From the NCBI GenBank assembly GCA_018457305.1, contig JAGYHM010000002.1:1-31700 (forward strand): DNA of 31,700 nucleotides. The letters run 5' to 3'. The number at the start of each line of letters is the position of its first letter. Position 1 is the first letter of the stretch. The DNA comes from Fusobacterium sp. (GTDB lineage: Bacteria > Fusobacteriota > Fusobacteriia > Fusobacteriales > Fusobacteriaceae). This document shows positions 22,983 to 31,700 of this stretch, piece after piece. The position numbers and the translations under genes were made by a program. Below the pieces are notes generated by a model, which was given only the letters and a program-made list of their open reading frames with translations, made no database searches and was not told the origin of the DNA.

Positions 22983-24425
22983 TTAAAAATCTATAGAGGT
23001 GATTTCATTTAATAAATCTGCATTTGAAGAATCTGGATTATAAACCCATTGTCTAGTAAAAAGTTCTCTTAATCTTTTGTCCATAAATAAATCTCCAATT
23101 GCAACTGAATAAAATTTATTATCTAACAATTTTGCTTGATTTATTCTATACTCTATATTTTTATCAATATCATCTAAAACAAAATCGGATAGTATAAGTA
23201 TATCTGATTTTTCATATTCTTCTTTTTCAAGCATATCTAGGGTATGAGATAGGGCAGGAAAAATATCTGTTCCTCCGTGGAATGATTTTTTTAAAAATTC
23301 TAAAATTTCAGCAAAGCCACTTATTTTATCAAATTCTACTACCTCTATTTCTGTAGAAAAATTTATTAACATACAAGCTCTTTCCACTGAAATTGCCCTT
23401 GAAACTATAGCAAATGAAATTGCCTTTGCAATTCTTTCTGGACTTCCAGCCATAGACCCACTCGTATCAACACAAATAATCATAGGTCCTCTTCCATCAA
23501 CTTCCTTATCTATACTAACTTCTTCCTTTATTTTCTTTTCTTCTTCTTCATAACCTTGAAAATCATACATCATAAGTTTACTTCCAACATATTTTAAATC
23601 GAATAAAGTTTCTAATTCCGGATAAGCTAAAACAGATAATTCACTTGGAAGTAAAGCTTCTATATTTTTTCCTAATTTTATTCCAAAAATTTCTTCACTT
23701 GAATCAATTTTAGGAATTTTTATAATTTCTTGAGAATCAGAAAGATATTTTTCTCGCTTCAAAACTTTATTATAAACTCTCATTTTTCCAAGAAGTTCAC
23801 ATAATTTTCTTATATCTTCATTATCTTTTAAAATATCTATCCATTTCATTAAAGTTTTAACATCTGAATCTATGATATTCCTTTTTGATAAATCCCATAA
23901 AATACCAGTTCCTAAATCTAAATCATCTATAACTTCTCTTATTCTTTTTATATTTTTTAACTTTTCTCTATATTTTTTTATAAGCTCTGCTCTAATTTTT
24001 TTTATTTGTTCTAATTCCCAATTTTCAATTAAAAGTGTTAAATTCTTTTCCCATTCTTGCTTTATTGAGCCTTTAAAAATAATAATTTCTTCTTCGTTTT
24101 TTCTATCAAGTTTTCTTTCTTTTGCTAGCCACCATTTTTTATTAAAAGGTTTTTTTAATTTTAAATTTAGATTTTCTATTTCATCTATTGACTCTTCTAT
24201 TTCTTTTTTCTCAAATTTATCTTGTTTAAAAAAATTCTCAAACTTTTTTAATTCTTTACGAAAAGGAAATTCTTTATCTAATTCTGCCTCTTTGTTTATT
24301 ATATATTTATATTTCTCTCTTTCTATATAATCATTTAATTCCTTATCTCTCAAAGTTATAAATTCTTCCATAGTCATTTTAGTTTCTTCTTTTATCTTTT
24401 CTATTAAATTTTCAGAAATATTCAT
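22983..24425 (-). CDS. viaA: ViaA-like VWA-domain protein, partner of RavA
   Basis: 480 residues. The N-terminal two-thirds is helical and highly charged (ELDKEFPFRKELKKFENFFK; IKKIRAELIKKYREKLKNIK). The C-terminal von Willebrand factor A domain begins near residue 313 with the metal site D320-T-S-G-S and continues through VERACMLINFSTEIEVVEF, HGGTDIFPALSHTL (Thr ligand) and DILILSDFVLDD (third-loop Asp). This order and the RavA neighbour identify ViaA. In E. coli ViaA stimulates RavA ATPase and the pair affects aminoglycoside sensitivity and anaerobic respiration enzymes. It starts 38 bases after the ravA stop with AAGGAGAG before the ATG. Confidence 0.9.
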   Translation of the reverse strand: MNISENLIEKIKEETKMTMEEFITLRDKELNDYIEREKYKYIINKEAELDKEFPFRKELKKFENFFKQDKFEKKEIEESIDEIENLNLKLKKPFNKKWWLAKERKLDRKNEEEIIIFKGSIKQEWEKNLTLLIENWELEQIKKIRAELIKKYREKLKNIKRIREVIDDLDLGTGILWDLSKRNIIDSDVKTLMKWIDILKDNEDIRKLCELLGKMRVYNKVLKREKYLSDSQEIIKIPKIDSSEEIFGIKLGKNIEALLPSELSVLAYPELETLFDLKYVGSKLMMYDFQGYEEEEKKIKEEVSIDKEVDGRGPMIICVDTSGSMAGSPERIAKAISFAIVSRAISVERACMLINFSTEIEVVEFDKISGFAEILEFLKKSFHGGTDIFPALSHTLDMLEKEEYEKSDILILSDFVLDDIDKNIEYRINQAKLLDNKFYSVAIGDLFMDKRLRELFTRQWVYNPDSSNADLLNEITSIDF

Positions 24426-24463
24426 TTTAGTCTCTCCTTAAAATCACAAAATATAATAGAAAA

Positions 24464-26017
24464 TTATTTTTCAGTTAATCCCTTTATTCTCTCACAATCA
24501 AATTTTTTAAGTTCTATCTCATTTTTTATTTCCTTAACTCCTGCCAATAAGATTTCCGTATCTTTTTCTGTTATAAAAGGATTATCAATATCTTTCTTTA
24601 AAACTTTATAATAAGAATTTATTTCTTCTAACATTTTTTCACATTCTTCTATCAACTCTACACTAGATTTATTTAAATCTTTTATTAGTCTTTTATTTAC
24701 ATCTTCTTTTTTATCTCCCTTGTTATATAAAACACTAGGAATATAAGGGTTTCTAGTTTCCCATCTGTAATGATAAGGATTGTAGACTTCTATTTCACAG
24801 ATACCCGTTCCTTTAAAATTACATCTTACTTTCTTATCTAAAAGATTTCCATCTTTATCAATAGGAGAAAAAACTTCATCTTTTTTTATATAATCCAAAT
24901 CAATATAAAAATGTTCATTATAGGTATCCATAAATGAATGACCTGTTTTTATTTCCCTATAAGTATAAAAATATTCTTTATTTTTTAAGGTTTTAGTCTT
25001 ATAAATATCACCATTATAAAATAATTCTTCTTTTATTTCTCTATCTAAATTATCTTTTTTTCTATCAAAAAGTGAAAGACTTTTTTCAAAACTAAAAGCA
25101 TTATTTTTTATAGTATTCTCAACTATCTCATCAATTTCTTTTTTATTTTCTTCTGTTGACCATAAACAATATTTCAATAATAACAAATCAGATAAATTTG
25201 TTTCTCTTCTTTCACAAAAATAAGCAGACGCTTTTAATAAGTATGAAATTTTTTCCCAACGCCTATCTGAAATATAAATATCTAACTCCTCTACTTTTTC
25301 TTGTAATATATTTCTCAAACTCCAAATTATATTTATAGCTTCTTTAGATAATTTTACTTCTCTTATTTCTTTATTCCATTTTTTCATATCAGCTGGAGAA
25401 ACTTTTAAATCTTTAGGAATAGATATAATATTTCTCGTACAATTTTTATCAATTAAATTTTTAAAATTATCTTTTTTTATTATTGGCGAAATCATAATTC
25501 TTAATAAAAATCTGTCGTATAAGGCTTCTAACCCTTGTTTTTTTTGAGGGATTTCATTTGAAGCAGATACAATTGTTCTAAGTGGAACTTCTTCCATTAC
25601 ACTTCCATTTTTAAAAATTCTTTCGTTAAGAATAGTCAGTAGCGTATTTAAAATTGATGGACTAGATTTCCAAATTTCATCTAAAAAAGCAAAAGTTGCT
25701 GTTGGTAAAAAACCTTCTGTCAATCTTTTGTAATTATCTTTTTTTAATTCACTTATAGATACTGGTCCAAAAATTTCATCAGGAGTTGTAAATTTATGAA
25801 GTAAATATTCAAAATAATTTTGATCAGAAAAAATTTCACTCATTCTTCTAGCAATTAAACTTTTTCCTGTTCCAGGTGGCCCGTAAAAAAATATACTCTC
25901 ATTTATTAAACTTGCTAATAAAGTTGGTGCTATAACTTCTTCTCTTTCTTCTAAATCTTTTGATAATTTTTGTACTAATTTTTTTATTTTTTCTAATCTA
26001 CTTTTTTCTTTCATCAT
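24464..26017 (-). CDS. ravA: RavA-like MoxR AAA+ ATPase
   Basis: 517 residues. Walker A is GPPGTGKS (46-53); YLLHKFTTPDEIFGPVSI and RLTEGFLPTATFAFLDEIWK (Walker B) follow, then NTLLTILNERIFKNG, sensor 1 VSASNEIP and LEALYDRFLLR (sensor region). YISDRRWEKISYLLKASAYF is the AAA+ lid of RavA. The ~200-residue C-terminal part carries the extra RavA-type domain and a helical end. RavA forms hexamers; in E. coli it binds lysine decarboxylase and, with ViaA, respiratory complexes. Two adjacent ATG codons exist; GGGAG lies 3 bases before the first and 6 before the second, so translation may begin at 26014. The gene is divergent from lptD. Confidence 0.92.
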   Translation of the reverse strand: MMKEKSRLEKIKKLVQKLSKDLEEREEVIAPTLLASLINESIFFYGPPGTGKSLIARRMSEIFSDQNYFEYLLHKFTTPDEIFGPVSISELKKDNYKRLTEGFLPTATFAFLDEIWKSSPSILNTLLTILNERIFKNGSVMEEVPLRTIVSASNEIPQKKQGLEALYDRFLLRIMISPIIKKDNFKNLIDKNCTRNIISIPKDLKVSPADMKKWNKEIREVKLSKEAINIIWSLRNILQEKVEELDIYISDRRWEKISYLLKASAYFCERRETNLSDLLLLKYCLWSTEENKKEIDEIVENTIKNNAFSFEKSLSLFDRKKDNLDREIKEELFYNGDIYKTKTLKNKEYFYTYREIKTGHSFMDTYNEHFYIDLDYIKKDEVFSPIDKDGNLLDKKVRCNFKGTGICEIEVYNPYHYRWETRNPYIPSVLYNKGDKKEDVNKRLIKDLNKSSVELIEECEKMLEEINSYYKVLKKDIDNPFITEKDTEILLAGVKEIKNEIELKKFDCERIKGLTEK

Positions 26018-26118
26018 TTACTCCCTTTTATTTTTATTCTATATTATATTTATTTTATTATCTATTATATTTTACAATTTATTTTTTATTTATACAAGTA
26101 GAAAAAAAAAAACATATA

Positions 26119-26127
26119 TGCTATAAT
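26119..26127 (+). promoter_or_regulatory. Extended -10 promoter of lptD-thrS
   Basis: TGCTATAAT is a full extended -10 (TG-N-TATAAT). It would start transcription near 26134, about 30 bases before the ATG. No -35 match is evident because an A-run lies upstream. Confidence 0.65.
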
Positions 26128-26165
26128 TTTATAATTAGATTAAATTTTTTCAAGGAGATTTATTT

Positions 26166-29100
26166 ATGAAAATAAAAATATGTGCCTTACTTGTTATAAG
26201 TATAATGTATAGTAATAACTTATTCTCTGAAACCTATACTTCTCGTTCAGATGAAGTAGAAATAGACTTAAATAAAAATATTTTAAGTGCTAAAGATGGA
26301 ATTAGTATAAATAATGAGAATATTAGTGGCTTATTTCATGAAATTCAAAGAAATTCTGAAACAGAAGAAATAAAGTTTTCTAATAATGCTCTTGTAAATA
26401 TAAATCAAGATACTGGAAATATAAAACTTGAAACTGAAAAAGGAAATTTTTTTCAAAAAGAAAAAAAGGGTGAATTTTATAATACTTTTGCTTATATAAA
26501 TGTTGCAAAAATAACTGGGGCAGAAGCTCCAAACGATAAAATTTATTTTGGTAGCCCTTATATCAAATATGAAAATGAAAATATCTATGCAAAAGATGGA
26601 TGGCTAACCACGGATTTTAATATTGTAAATTTTTATAATACTCCACAAAAAGCTGGTTATCTTTTAAAATCAAAAGATATTACTGTAGAGCCTGACAAAC
26701 AAATTACTCTTTATGATACTAATCTTTTTGTTAATTCAAAAGATATTACACCATTTTCTTTCCCATGGTTTAGAATAAATATAAGAAGAAATTCTAAAGT
26801 TCCTCTATTTCCAACTTTTAAATCTTCAACTGACTATGGTTTTGAAACCATGTGGGGATTTTTATACGGAAATAAAAATGATAAATTTAGAGGAGGATTT
26901 GCTCCTAAATTTTCCGACAGAATGGGACTTTTAGTTGGAAGATGGGAAAACTGGTATAAATTTGATAAATTTGGAGAAATTAGATTAAATATTGATGACT
27001 TACTAATTTATTCAAAACATAAAAAAAATTATAAAGACACTGAAAAAAATTCTGCTGAATATGAAAAATTAGATAAAAGATATAAAGTTGAATTATCTCA
27101 TAAATATTCAGGAGAGTATGGAGATTTAGATTTCAAAACTTACAATTCAACTAGAAGTTTAGTTGGAAACTTAAATGATGTAATGACTAAATATGAAAAT
27201 AATTCTGTTTATAAAACTCTTAGAAAAAATGGTTATGATATAGACAGATATAAATTTAATAAAAATATTGGTTTTTACGATTTAAATACAAATTTGAAAA
27301 ATAAAGACACAAGTTTTATTGGAAATATGAAATTAGTTAGTGATAAAAAAGCATACGGACTTTTAGTTTATGATTCAATCAAAGATGATGGAACATCTTA
27401 TTCTAAAGACCATGATTTGTATTCTAATTTTAAATTTAAAAAAGATAATGAAAAATATAAATTTAGTGCAGAATATAAATATTTATATGACTTAGATCCT
27501 GGTTCTACAACTAAAGATTCAATGAGTAGAAATGAAGAAATTAAAACAAATTTTGAACATAAAAAAACTGGATTTTCGGCTGATTATCAAAAAAGAAATG
27601 GAAACAATTATAGAAATTTAGATTTTTGGGAAAGTGATCTTTCATCTACTTTGAGGCAAAAAAATATATTGGGCATAGATGTAAACTATGTTCCTAAAAC
27701 TGTTGCTAAATACAAAATCAATAATTATGAAAATATAAAAATAAATTTATTTGATAAAAAAATAAAAAATTATATTTTCACACCTAGTCTTGCTTATAAT
27801 TTTTCAGAAAAAAAATTAGATCAAGTTGAAAGTGAATTTAGAAAAAGTAATTTAGGTTCAAATAGAATTTCAGAATATAATAGATTTTTTAATGATATTT
27901 ACAATAACAAAACTGAAAAAAGAGCAGGTTTTAAATTCTTTAATGAAAATGAAGTTTATAATTTTGCTTTTGGAACTAATAGTGAAAAATTAAAAACCAG
28001 AAAAGGTTTATATGATGGAACTTTTAAAGAATATGAAAATAGTTCTAATTTTTATGAAATTTTGGCAAAGAAACAAAACATAAGTACAAATTTTGGTACT
28101 TTTGCTTTTGGAGCTAAAATCAGACAAGATAATTATAAAAATTCTTCAGATAAAACTGATACTATAAATTTATCTGCTAATCATAAATTTAATTTTAATA
28201 AAAATTTAGCAAATAATTTTATGGTTGAATATAATAAAAATCTATTCTCTGGAAATTCAGAAAATAAAGAAAGAAGACTTATAAATAAAGATGATTATAT
28301 TAAAATTGATGATACTATAAACTATGAAAATAGTAAGTTAGTTGGCGAATATAAAGTTTCTTATAAATTAGCAAATGATTCTTATGATAAAAAAGAAAAA
28401 AATAATCAATATTTTTCTAATGATTTAAAAATAAATTTTGATGAAAATAAAAATTTAAAACTAAATTACAGTGAAGATAAAAGATTTGCTAATAATATAG
28501 CTGATGAAAAAAACTTTAACGATTTAACTTATAAAAATTATGGTGCTTCTTATGGGCACAACAAACATGAATTTTCTTATAAAGGAAAAGCTATTGATTT
28601 TAATTTAAATAATTTTCAAAAAAATTATGATGCTAGTGAAAAAATGAGACAAAATAAATTTGGCTACTCATATAAATTTGAAAATAGTAAGTTAAATCTT
28701 GCTTATGCAGAAGGAAAAAATTATGTAAATACAACAAATAATAAAGAAATTCACAGAAGAAATACTGAATATTCTATTCTTTATAATATTTATGGAGATG
28801 TTGAACATGATTTTTATGCTTCTTTCAAAAAATATGATTATGGTCACAAGAAGGCTTCAAATACTAGAAGAAATACAGATGTATATAAACTTTCTTATGC
28901 TTATAGAGATAAAAGATTTGAAAAAGAAGAACTTATGAAATACGCTACTCTTGAATATGATAAAGACCAAGAAAATATAACTCTTAAAGATATAGAAAAT
29001 ATTAAAACTATTTTAGATAAGAAAAGAAGTTTTAGAGATACTTTTGAATTAACAAGAATAGAAGATGAAAGTTTTAGAATTGGAAATTATAAAAAAACTT

Positions 29101-29663
29101 TTAAAACTTATTTAACTCTTGAAAAAAATAATGCAAGATATTCTCAAACTGGGAATTTGAAAGATTCTCTTTCTAAATTAGAAGGTGGCTTAAATTACTC
29201 ATACAATAGAGTTGGTGTTGGTTATAATTTCAAAGAAAAATCTTCTTGGAAAAAGGATGAATGGAAAAAAAGAAGTAGAGAACATGAACTTAGTGTCTTT
29301 GCAAAAGTTGGAAAACCTAGCCAAGGTTGGAAAATAAAATCTTATGCAAAATTATATGATAATATTGAAGATACTTCTAACAATAACAAAAGAAAAAGAG
29401 CCCTTGATGGACTTGGTATTGAAATTGGTAAAGAAATGGGCTACTATGAATGGGCAGTTTCTTATGAAAATAAATATAATTCTTCAAACAGAGATTACGA
29501 ATGGAGAGCAGGTTTACACTTTACATTGTTAACTTTCCCTAATAATTCTATCTTTGGTGGAGGAGCTGAAAGTAAAAGAAGAGGAAATAAAAATAAAATG
29601 GTTGCTAGGCCTGATGGATATTTATTAGATAGACCACACTTACTAGATAAAAAAAATTTTTAA
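26166..29663 (+). CDS. lptD: LptD-like outer-membrane LPS-assembly protein
   Basis: 1165 residues. A signal peptide (MKIKICALLVISIMYSNNLFS) precedes a periplasmic OstA/LptA-like domain (residues ~25-215) of short repeated strands: VEIDLNKNILSAKDGISINN, IKLETEKGNFF, ENIYAKDGWLTTDF, LLKSKDITVEPDKQITLYDT. The phrase FSFPWFRINIRRNSKVPLFPTF matches the LptD junction between periplasmic domain and barrel. About 900 residues of alternating Tyr/Lys/Asn-rich strands follow, ending HFTLLTFPNN near the C-terminus. LptD with LptE inserts LPS or lipooligosaccharide into the outer leaflet. It is larger than E. coli LptD (784). I see only Cys6, in the signal peptide, so the inter-domain disulfides of E. coli cannot form. 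AAGGAG lies 8 bases before the ATG; thrS follows at 34 bases. Confidence 0.85.
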   Translation: MKIKICALLVISIMYSNNLFSETYTSRSDEVEIDLNKNILSAKDGISINNENISGLFHEIQRNSETEEIKFSNNALVNINQDTGNIKLETEKGNFFQKEKKGEFYNTFAYINVAKITGAEAPNDKIYFGSPYIKYENENIYAKDGWLTTDFNIVNFYNTPQKAGYLLKSKDITVEPDKQITLYDTNLFVNSKDITPFSFPWFRINIRRNSKVPLFPTFKSSTDYGFETMWGFLYGNKNDKFRGGFAPKFSDRMGLLVGRWENWYKFDKFGEIRLNIDDLLIYSKHKKNYKDTEKNSAEYEKLDKRYKVELSHKYSGEYGDLDFKTYNSTRSLVGNLNDVMTKYENNSVYKTLRKNGYDIDRYKFNKNIGFYDLNTNLKNKDTSFIGNMKLVSDKKAYGLLVYDSIKDDGTSYSKDHDLYSNFKFKKDNEKYKFSAEYKYLYDLDPGSTTKDSMSRNEEIKTNFEHKKTGFSADYQKRNGNNYRNLDFWESDLSSTLRQKNILGIDVNYVPKTVAKYKINNYENIKINLFDKKIKNYIFTPSLAYNFSEKKLDQVESEFRKSNLGSNRISEYNRFFNDIYNNKTEKRAGFKFFNENEVYNFAFGTNSEKLKTRKGLYDGTFKEYENSSNFYEILAKKQNISTNFGTFAFGAKIRQDNYKNSSDKTDTINLSANHKFNFNKNLANNFMVEYNKNLFSGNSENKERRLINKDDYIKIDDTINYENSKLVGEYKVSYKLANDSYDKKEKNNQYFSNDLKINFDENKNLKLNYSEDKRFANNIADEKNFNDLTYKNYGASYGHNKHEFSYKGKAIDFNLNNFQKNYDASEKMRQNKFGYSYKFENSKLNLAYAEGKNYVNTTNNKEIHRRNTEYSILYNIYGDVEHDFYASFKKYDYGHKKASNTRRNTDVYKLSYAYRDKRFEKEELMKYATLEYDKDQENITLKDIENIKTILDKKRSFRDTFELTRIEDESFRIGNYKKTFKTYLTLEKNNARYSQTGNLKDSLSKLEGGLNYSYNRVGVGYNFKEKSSWKKDEWKKRSREHELSVFAKVGKPSQGWKIKSYAKLYDNIEDTSNNNKRKRALDGLGIEIGKEMGYYEWAVSYENKYNSSNRDYEWRAGLHFTLLTFPNNSIFGGGAESKRRGNKNKMVARPDGYLLDRPHLLDKKNF

Positions 29664-29697
29664 AGAAAAAATATAATGTAAATTAAACGGAGGAAAA

Positions 29698-31614
29698 ATG
29701 TTAATAAAATTTTTAGATGGAAACACAAAAGAATATGAAAATAATATAAATATGTTTGTAATTGCTAAAGGAATTAGTAATTCACTTGCAAAAAAATCAG
29801 TAGCAGCAAAAGTTGATGGAACTTTAGTAGATATGTTCTATGTTTTAGATAGAGATGCTTCTGTTGAATTTATTGATGGAGAAAGTGAAGAGGGAGAAGA
29901 AATTATAAGACACTCTACTGCTCACTTAACTGCACAAGCAATTTTACGATTATTCCCTGAAACAAAAATCACAATAGGACCAGCAATAGAACATGGTTTT
30001 TATTATGATGTTGATCCTATTGAACCTTTTACAGATGAGGATTTAGAAAATATTGAGAAAGAAATGAAAAAAATTGTAAAAGAAAATCATAAAGTTGAAA
30101 AATATGTTTTAACTAGAAATGAAGCTTTAAAATATTACGAAGAAGTTGAAAAAAATCCATATAAAGTTGAAATTGTTTCTTCTATTCCAGAAGATCAAAT
30201 AATTTCATTTTATAAACAAGGAGATTTTACAGATTTATGTAGAGGACCTCATGTTCCATCAACATCTTTCTTAAAAGCATTTAAGTTAAGAACAGTTGCA
30301 GGAGCATATTGGAGAGGCGACTCTAAAAATAAAATGTTACAGAGAGTTTATGGTTATGCTTTTTCAACAGAAAAAAAATTAAAAGACCACTTAAAGCTTA
30401 TGGAAGAAGCTGAAAAAAGAGATCACAGAAAATTAGGAAAAGATTTAGAATTATTTTTTATCAGTGAATATGGACCAGGTTTTCCATTCTTCTTGCCAAA
30501 AGGTATGATATTTAGAAATGTACTTACTGATTTGTGGAGAAAAGAACATGATAAAGCTGGATATATGCAACTTGAAACTCCAATTATGTTAAACAAAACT
30601 CTTTGGGAAACTTCTGGACACTGGTTTAACTATAGAGAAAATATGTATACATCTGAAATTGACGAATTAGAATTTGCAATAAAACCTATGAACTGCCCTG
30701 GTGGAGTTTTATCTTTCAAACATCAATTACATTCATATAAAGATTTACCAGCAAGACTTGCTGAAATGGGAAAAGTTCATAGACACGAGTTTTCAGGAGC
30801 ATTACATGGACTTATGAGAGTTCGTTCTTTCACACAAGACGATTCACATATCTTCATGAGACCTGACCAAGTACAAGATGAAATTATTGGAGTTGTAAAC
30901 TTAATAGATAAATTTTATAGTAAATTATTTGGTTTTGAATATAGTATAGAACTTTCAACTAAACCAGAAAAAGCAATTGGCTCTGATGAAATTTGGGAAA
31001 TGGCTGAGGGAGCATTAGCTGGTGCCTTAGATAAACTTGGAAGAGAATATAAAATCAATCCTGGAGATGGAGCATTTTATGGACCTAAATTGGATTTTAA
31101 AATTAAGGATGCTATTGGAAGAACTTGGCAATGTGGAACTATTCAATTAGACTTTAATTTACCAGAAAGATTTGATGTAACTTATATAGGCGAAGATGGA
31201 GAAAAACATAGACCTGTTATGCTACATAGAGTTATATACGGTTCAATAGAAAGATTTATTGGAATTTTAATAGAACACTATGCAGGAGCTTTTCCTATGT
31301 GGTTAGCACCAGTTCAATTAAAAGTTTTAACAATAAATGATGAGTGTGTTCCTTATGCTCAAGAAATTATGAAAAAATTACAAGAACTTGGAATAAGAGC
31401 AGAACTTGATGCAAGAACTGAAACTATTGGTTATAAAATTAGAGAAGCAAATGGAAGATTTAAAATTCCTATGCAAATTATAATTGGAAAAAATGAAGTT
31501 GAAAACAAAGAAGTCAATATCAGAAGATTTGGTTCAAAAGAACAATTTACAAAATCACTTGATGAATTTTATAATTTAGTTCTTGATGAGGCTAAAATAA
31601 AATTTGATAAATAA
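29698..31614 (+). CDS. thrS: Threonyl-tRNA synthetase
   Basis: 638 residues, full length. TGS domain 1-60; editing domain with HSTAH (near 72) and DLCRGPH (Cys and His of the editing site); class II core with PMNCPGGVLSFKHQ (zinc Cys and motif 2 entry), HRHEFSGALHGLMRVRSFTQDDSH (motif 2 and zinc His) and HRVIYGSIERFIGILIEHYAG (motif 3); C-terminal anticodon-binding domain from ~535 (PVQLKVLTINDECVPYAQEI). It charges tRNA-Thr and removes mis-charged Ser. CGGAGG lies 6-7 bases before the ATG. It is probably co-transcribed with lptD; the 34-base gap leaves no room for a T-box. Confidence 0.98.
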   Translation: MLIKFLDGNTKEYENNINMFVIAKGISNSLAKKSVAAKVDGTLVDMFYVLDRDASVEFIDGESEEGEEIIRHSTAHLTAQAILRLFPETKITIGPAIEHGFYYDVDPIEPFTDEDLENIEKEMKKIVKENHKVEKYVLTRNEALKYYEEVEKNPYKVEIVSSIPEDQIISFYKQGDFTDLCRGPHVPSTSFLKAFKLRTVAGAYWRGDSKNKMLQRVYGYAFSTEKKLKDHLKLMEEAEKRDHRKLGKDLELFFISEYGPGFPFFLPKGMIFRNVLTDLWRKEHDKAGYMQLETPIMLNKTLWETSGHWFNYRENMYTSEIDELEFAIKPMNCPGGVLSFKHQLHSYKDLPARLAEMGKVHRHEFSGALHGLMRVRSFTQDDSHIFMRPDQVQDEIIGVVNLIDKFYSKLFGFEYSIELSTKPEKAIGSDEIWEMAEGALAGALDKLGREYKINPGDGAFYGPKLDFKIKDAIGRTWQCGTIQLDFNLPERFDVTYIGEDGEKHRPVMLHRVIYGSIERFIGILIEHYAGAFPMWLAPVQLKVLTINDECVPYAQEIMKKLQELGIRAELDARTETIGYKIREANGRFKIPMQIIIGKNEVENKEVNIRRFGSKEQFTKSLDEFYNLVLDEAKIKFDK

Positions 31615-31629
31615 AAAATAAAATCACAA

Positions 31630-31660
31630 ACCACCACTTCAAGTGGGAGTGTGTAAAAAA
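31630..31660 (+). other. Short hairpin after thrS, nature uncertain
   Basis: CCACT-TCA-AGTGG sits in CAAACCACCACTTCAAGTGG, followed by a run of A, not T. It is therefore a poor plus-strand terminator, but on the minus strand it is preceded by a T-run. The window ends 40 bases later. Confidence 0.3.
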
Positions 31661-31700
31661 AAGTCTGTAAATTTTAAATAATAACTTAGCCTTCTATGTT

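Noticed and set aside
29664..29697. T-box leader for thrS
   Set aside because: The gap after lptD is only 34 bases and has no specifier stem or AGGGTGG-like T-box sequence. lysS also lacks one.
31615..31700. Insertion-sequence end
   Set aside because: A short hairpin and A-run are present, but no transposase or inverted-repeat partner can be seen before the window ends.

Overview
The window is strongly AT-rich DNA with A/T-ending codons, strong AGGAGG ribosome-binding sites and -10 boxes of the TATAAT type. It carries Gram-negative outer-membrane genes (a YadA-like trimeric autotransporter, an LptD-like protein, a lipoprotein) beside Firmicute-like genes (CadC-type regulator, LrgAB, TrmR, endonuclease-type MutL). 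This mix points to Fusobacterium, probably of the nucleatum/periodonticum group. The genus is an inference from gene content; no rRNA gene is present to confirm it.

Layout. 1-1070 is the N-terminal part of a trimeric autotransporter adhesin on the minus strand, running off the left edge; its upstream region holds a 12-base poly-C/G tract. 1400-2450 holds MITE-like repeats around a YefM/YoeB toxin-antitoxin pair with its own operator. 2487-5217 (minus) holds an AlbA_2/ATPase regulator and a small phage-type lysis set (holin-like protein, amidase, coiled-coil protein). 5361-8492 is a Cd/Zn/Pb resistance cluster: CadC-like repressor with two operators, a free HMA metal-binding protein and a P1B-type ATPase without its own HMA domain. 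Its genes are separated and flanked by GC-rich structured repeats and a duplicated 177-bp repeat. 8817-11633 holds a glutaredoxin-like protein, a small GNAT protein, an isolated EutJ-like ATPase and LrgB/LrgA.

11807-17997 is a minus-strand run of housekeeping genes: mutL, rlmH, DUF1292, a hypothetical gene, a lipoprotein and lysS. recJ (18164-20695) diverges from mutL. Next, on the minus strand, are ravA-viaA, rsmB and trmR. Finally lptD and thrS run on the plus strand, with thrS complete near the right edge.

The least explained layer is the repeat content. I see at least five dispersed families. One is a 20-bp palindrome, CAAGGGAGCATGCTCCCTTG, present twice in frame inside mutL (each time encoding AREHAPLS), with a diverged copy (different central bases) acting as an intergenic terminator. 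This resembles the protein-coding palindromic elements of Rickettsia. Other families are a GC-rich two-module element (here R1 and R2) that often lies just after stop codons, the 177-bp pair (R3), and a 95-bp element with terminal inverted repeats (R4).
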